Positions 62,274 to 64,000 of a stretch of DNA of 64,000 nucleotides are shown here, piece after piece. Under the pieces are notes generated by a model that ran no database searches, was not told the DNA's origin, and saw only the letters and a program-made list of their open reading frames with translations. Position numbers and translations under genes: made by a program. This DNA comes from Sthenelais limicola (Eukaryota > Annelida > Polychaeta > Phyllodocida > Sigalionidae): assembly GCA_942159475.1 (NCBI GenBank), contig OW804094.1, positions 11,808,386-11,872,385 of the forward strand, given 5' to 3'. Position 1 is the stretch's first letter. The number at the start of each line of letters is the position of its first letter.

Positions 62274-62508
62274 GGGTCAGATTTTCAGAAAATGTACAAT
62301 TCGCCTTCACCAATCTTGTTAAATAACCCACATTTCAGACGAAAATAAAGTTCAAAATTCAATTCAACCTAACCAAACAGATTGCTAGAATCAATGCAAT
62401 GCCGAATATACTCGAGTTTACCTAGTATTGACCGAATTGCAGCCGAATTTAGCCGAATTTACTCAATGTGTACAGCTGCCAATTGTACATTTTCTGAAGA
62501 TCTGACCC
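62274..62508 (-). mobile_element. MITE family A, copy A37 (complete)
   Basis: GGGTCAG to ATCTGACCC; flanks ATAA and ACAT. Confidence 0.82.
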
Positions 62509-62564
62509 ACATTCAACAATATTCAACCAACACTTATAAGCCTTAGAAGTAATTAACAAGTCTA

Positions 62565-62704
62565 CCCGGAAAATCTAGAAATACTGTTTAGATGTCCCAC
62601 TGTTTACTATCATTAGAATCAGCTTGATCTCATCTTTTCAAATATGATGATATCTCAAAATACATTTTTTGTAACTTGTGACTCATTTTCATGTAACACA
62701 TCAC
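62565..62704 (+). mobile_element. MITE family B right-end fragment (B31)
   Basis: CCGGAAAATCTAGAAATAC to CATGTAACACATCAC. Confidence 0.65.
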
Positions 62705-62789
62705 ACATTTTTGCATGTAATATTAAACAACATCAAAACAACATAAAGACAATAATGACCTATTTGACGTCACAATACTATATATTCAA

Positions 62790-62960
62790 CTAGAAATCAT
62801 CAACAATAGAAATAATATCTAAATCATATCATATCATGTAAGACTTGGAGAGAGAGTAAGATGTAAGGAACAATTCATTTTTTTTAAAAGAAATCATCAA
62901 CAATAATCAATAACCTGTAAGACTTGGAGAGAGTGTAAGATGGAATTCATTTTGATGATG
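62790..62960. repeat. Diverged tandem pair of ~75 bp
   Basis: GAAATCATCAACAATA, GTAAGACTTGGAGAGAG, TAAGATG and AATTCATTTT occur in both units (about 62796-62885, 62891-62955). Confidence 0.7.
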
Positions 62961-63323
62961 TAAAAATAACACGGTGAGAAAGAGTAACTCTTTAGTTGCT
63001 AGATATAACATGTAAATGAGGAGACAGGGTGATTATATCTCACATGTTTAAAATATATTAAAACATGTACGTTGTTAAATTAAGGTTACGAAGTTATATT
63101 AATTAAGGTTATAAGTGTAAAGGTGTATCACTATCAGATCTCAATACTAAAAGCGTTCAGATAAGCAGCTAATTGAGTAGATGTCTCAACAACATTCAAG
63201 AGCTTATCATAGGCACTCTTGGAAGATCTATGCTTGCAAAGATAGAGGTGGACCTTTTCCATGGACTACATGTATTTTCCATGGACTAACTGTATACAAA
63301 ATGAGAAATAAAAACACTTATAT

Positions 63324-63558
63324 GGGTCAGATTTTCAGAAAATGTACAATTGCAGCTGTACATATTTGAGTAAATTCTGCTAAATTAGGCAGCAATTTGG
63401 TCAATACTAGGTAAATTCGACTATGTTCGGCATTGCATTGATTCTTGCAATCTGTTTGGCTAGGTTGAACTACATTTTGAAGTTTTTTTTCGTCTGAAAT
63501 TTAGGTTATTTGAGGGGATTGGTGAAGATGAATTGTACATTTTCTGAAAATCTGACCC
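63324..63558 (+). mobile_element. MITE family A, copy A38 (complete)
   Basis: GGGTCAG after ATAT, to ATCTGACCC before TTAC (no match). Confidence 0.83.
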
Positions 63559-63869
63559 TTACAATTGTATAGTAAAATACAGTTGAACGGTTGATTGTAC
63601 AACCTTCAAACACTACTAAACTATTCTTCTATGCTTTTATTCACTGAACTGCTTTTGGGCCAGTTTTTGTTATTCCCCTAGTGAGACGCAGCATCAGTCC
63701 ATCCTGGCTCCCGGGCCTTTATGAGTGAGCGGGTCCCCTGGCCCTTGCCCACGGCGCATGCGTAGTTTGGCCCTGCGCTGAAAGCCGCACCAGTACAATC
63801 GATTGTCCTAATGACGGGCTCTTTTATTCAACACTTTTTTACCTTTCACTAGAGGAACGAATCATGGTG

Positions 63870-63908
63870 GGTCGGTCTATAGAAATGTACCATTGCCAGC
63901 TCTACACA
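63870..63908 (+). mobile_element. MITE family A left-end fragment
   Basis: GGGTCGGTCTATAG, AAATGTACCATTGCCAGC, TCTACACATA; only the first ~38 bp. Confidence 0.6.
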
Positions 63909-63911
63909 TAT

Positions 63912-64000
63912 GGGTCAGATTTTCAGCAAATGTACAATTCGCCTTCACTAATTCTCTCAAATAACTCATATTTAAGACAGAAATGAGCTTTAAAATGTTG
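63912..64000 (-). mobile_element. MITE family A, copy A39, runs off the window
   Basis: GGGTCAGATTTTCAGC after ATAT, continuing as reverse A to the window end. Confidence 0.8.

Overview
This is a repeat-dominated, AT-rich stretch of a eukaryotic nuclear genome, almost certainly from an animal and most plausibly an aquatic invertebrate. The reasons are non-LTR retrotransposon fragments with YADD-type reverse transcriptase, a DIRS-like or Gypsy-like gag-pol remnant, Penelope-like ribozyme motifs, many copies of short terminal-inverted-repeat elements (MITEs), long minisatellites, and no operons or ribosome binding sites. The species cannot be named from the sequence. No host protein-coding gene could be recognised; the only believable coding sequences belong to retroelements.

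Three MITE families make up much of the window. Family A (about 235 bp, ends GGGTCAG...CTGACCC, about 40 copies) and family B (about 410 bp, ends GTGATGTG...CACATCAC, about 30 copies) are both flanked by 4-bp AT-rich target duplications (ATAT, ACAT, ATTT, ATAA, AAAT, TATT). They share a subterminal AAAATG box ending exactly at nucleotide 21 from each end, so one transposase could plausibly have moved both. Family C (about 350-400 bp, ends AGGGGANTTGCAT) sits in AATT targets, most often CAATTG, a sequence carried near both ends of family A. Orientation: A '+' reads ACAATTGGCAGCTG after its left end; B '+' reads CAAAATTGATATTTTTC; C '+' reads TGCCACTGCGCATG.

Layout. 0-5 kb: A, B and C copies plus a tRNA-like SINE. 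5.1-6.1 kb: composite minisatellite element G1. 6.6-8.3 kb: a B copy broken by an antisense LINE tail, then a 51-bp minisatellite. 8.7-14.3 kb: A/B/C copies, a 41-bp array and a foldback element (D1). 14.9-16.6 kb: G2. 16.8-24.3 kb: MITEs, foldback E1, and 69-bp, 18-bp and 22-bp arrays. 25.3-26.8 kb: an A copy split by a LINE. 28-31 kb: foldback F2, two C copies, a hammerhead-like insert and 0.9 kb of polypurine DNA. 32.2-34.1 kb: 43/52-bp and 69-bp arrays. 34.7-39.3 kb: MITEs, a 58-bp array grown from a C end, and a second hammerhead-like insert. 39.7-42.4 kb: 11-bp arrays. 43.6-46.4 kb: the gag-pol remnant. 46.7-52.5 kb: MITEs, G3, E2/E3 and a 56-bp array. 52.5-57.6 kb: mostly non-repetitive DNA. 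57.6-64 kb: MITEs, foldback D2 and a LINE nested in an A copy.

The most interesting points are: (1) the shared end architecture of A and B; (2) composite G, which appears to be a mobile element with 10-13-bp target duplications that carries an expandable minisatellite; (3) a gag-pol remnant whose pol frame has no ATG before the RT core and follows gag in frame after one TGA, with a 40-bp-arm palindrome inserted without breaking the frame; (4) foldback families D and E with a conserved apical GCC-N(3-4)-GGC hairpin, with compensatory changes between the D copies; (5) two 90-120-bp insertions with 13-15-bp duplications carrying hammerhead-like cores. All coordinates of repeat edges were read by eye and may be off by a few bases.
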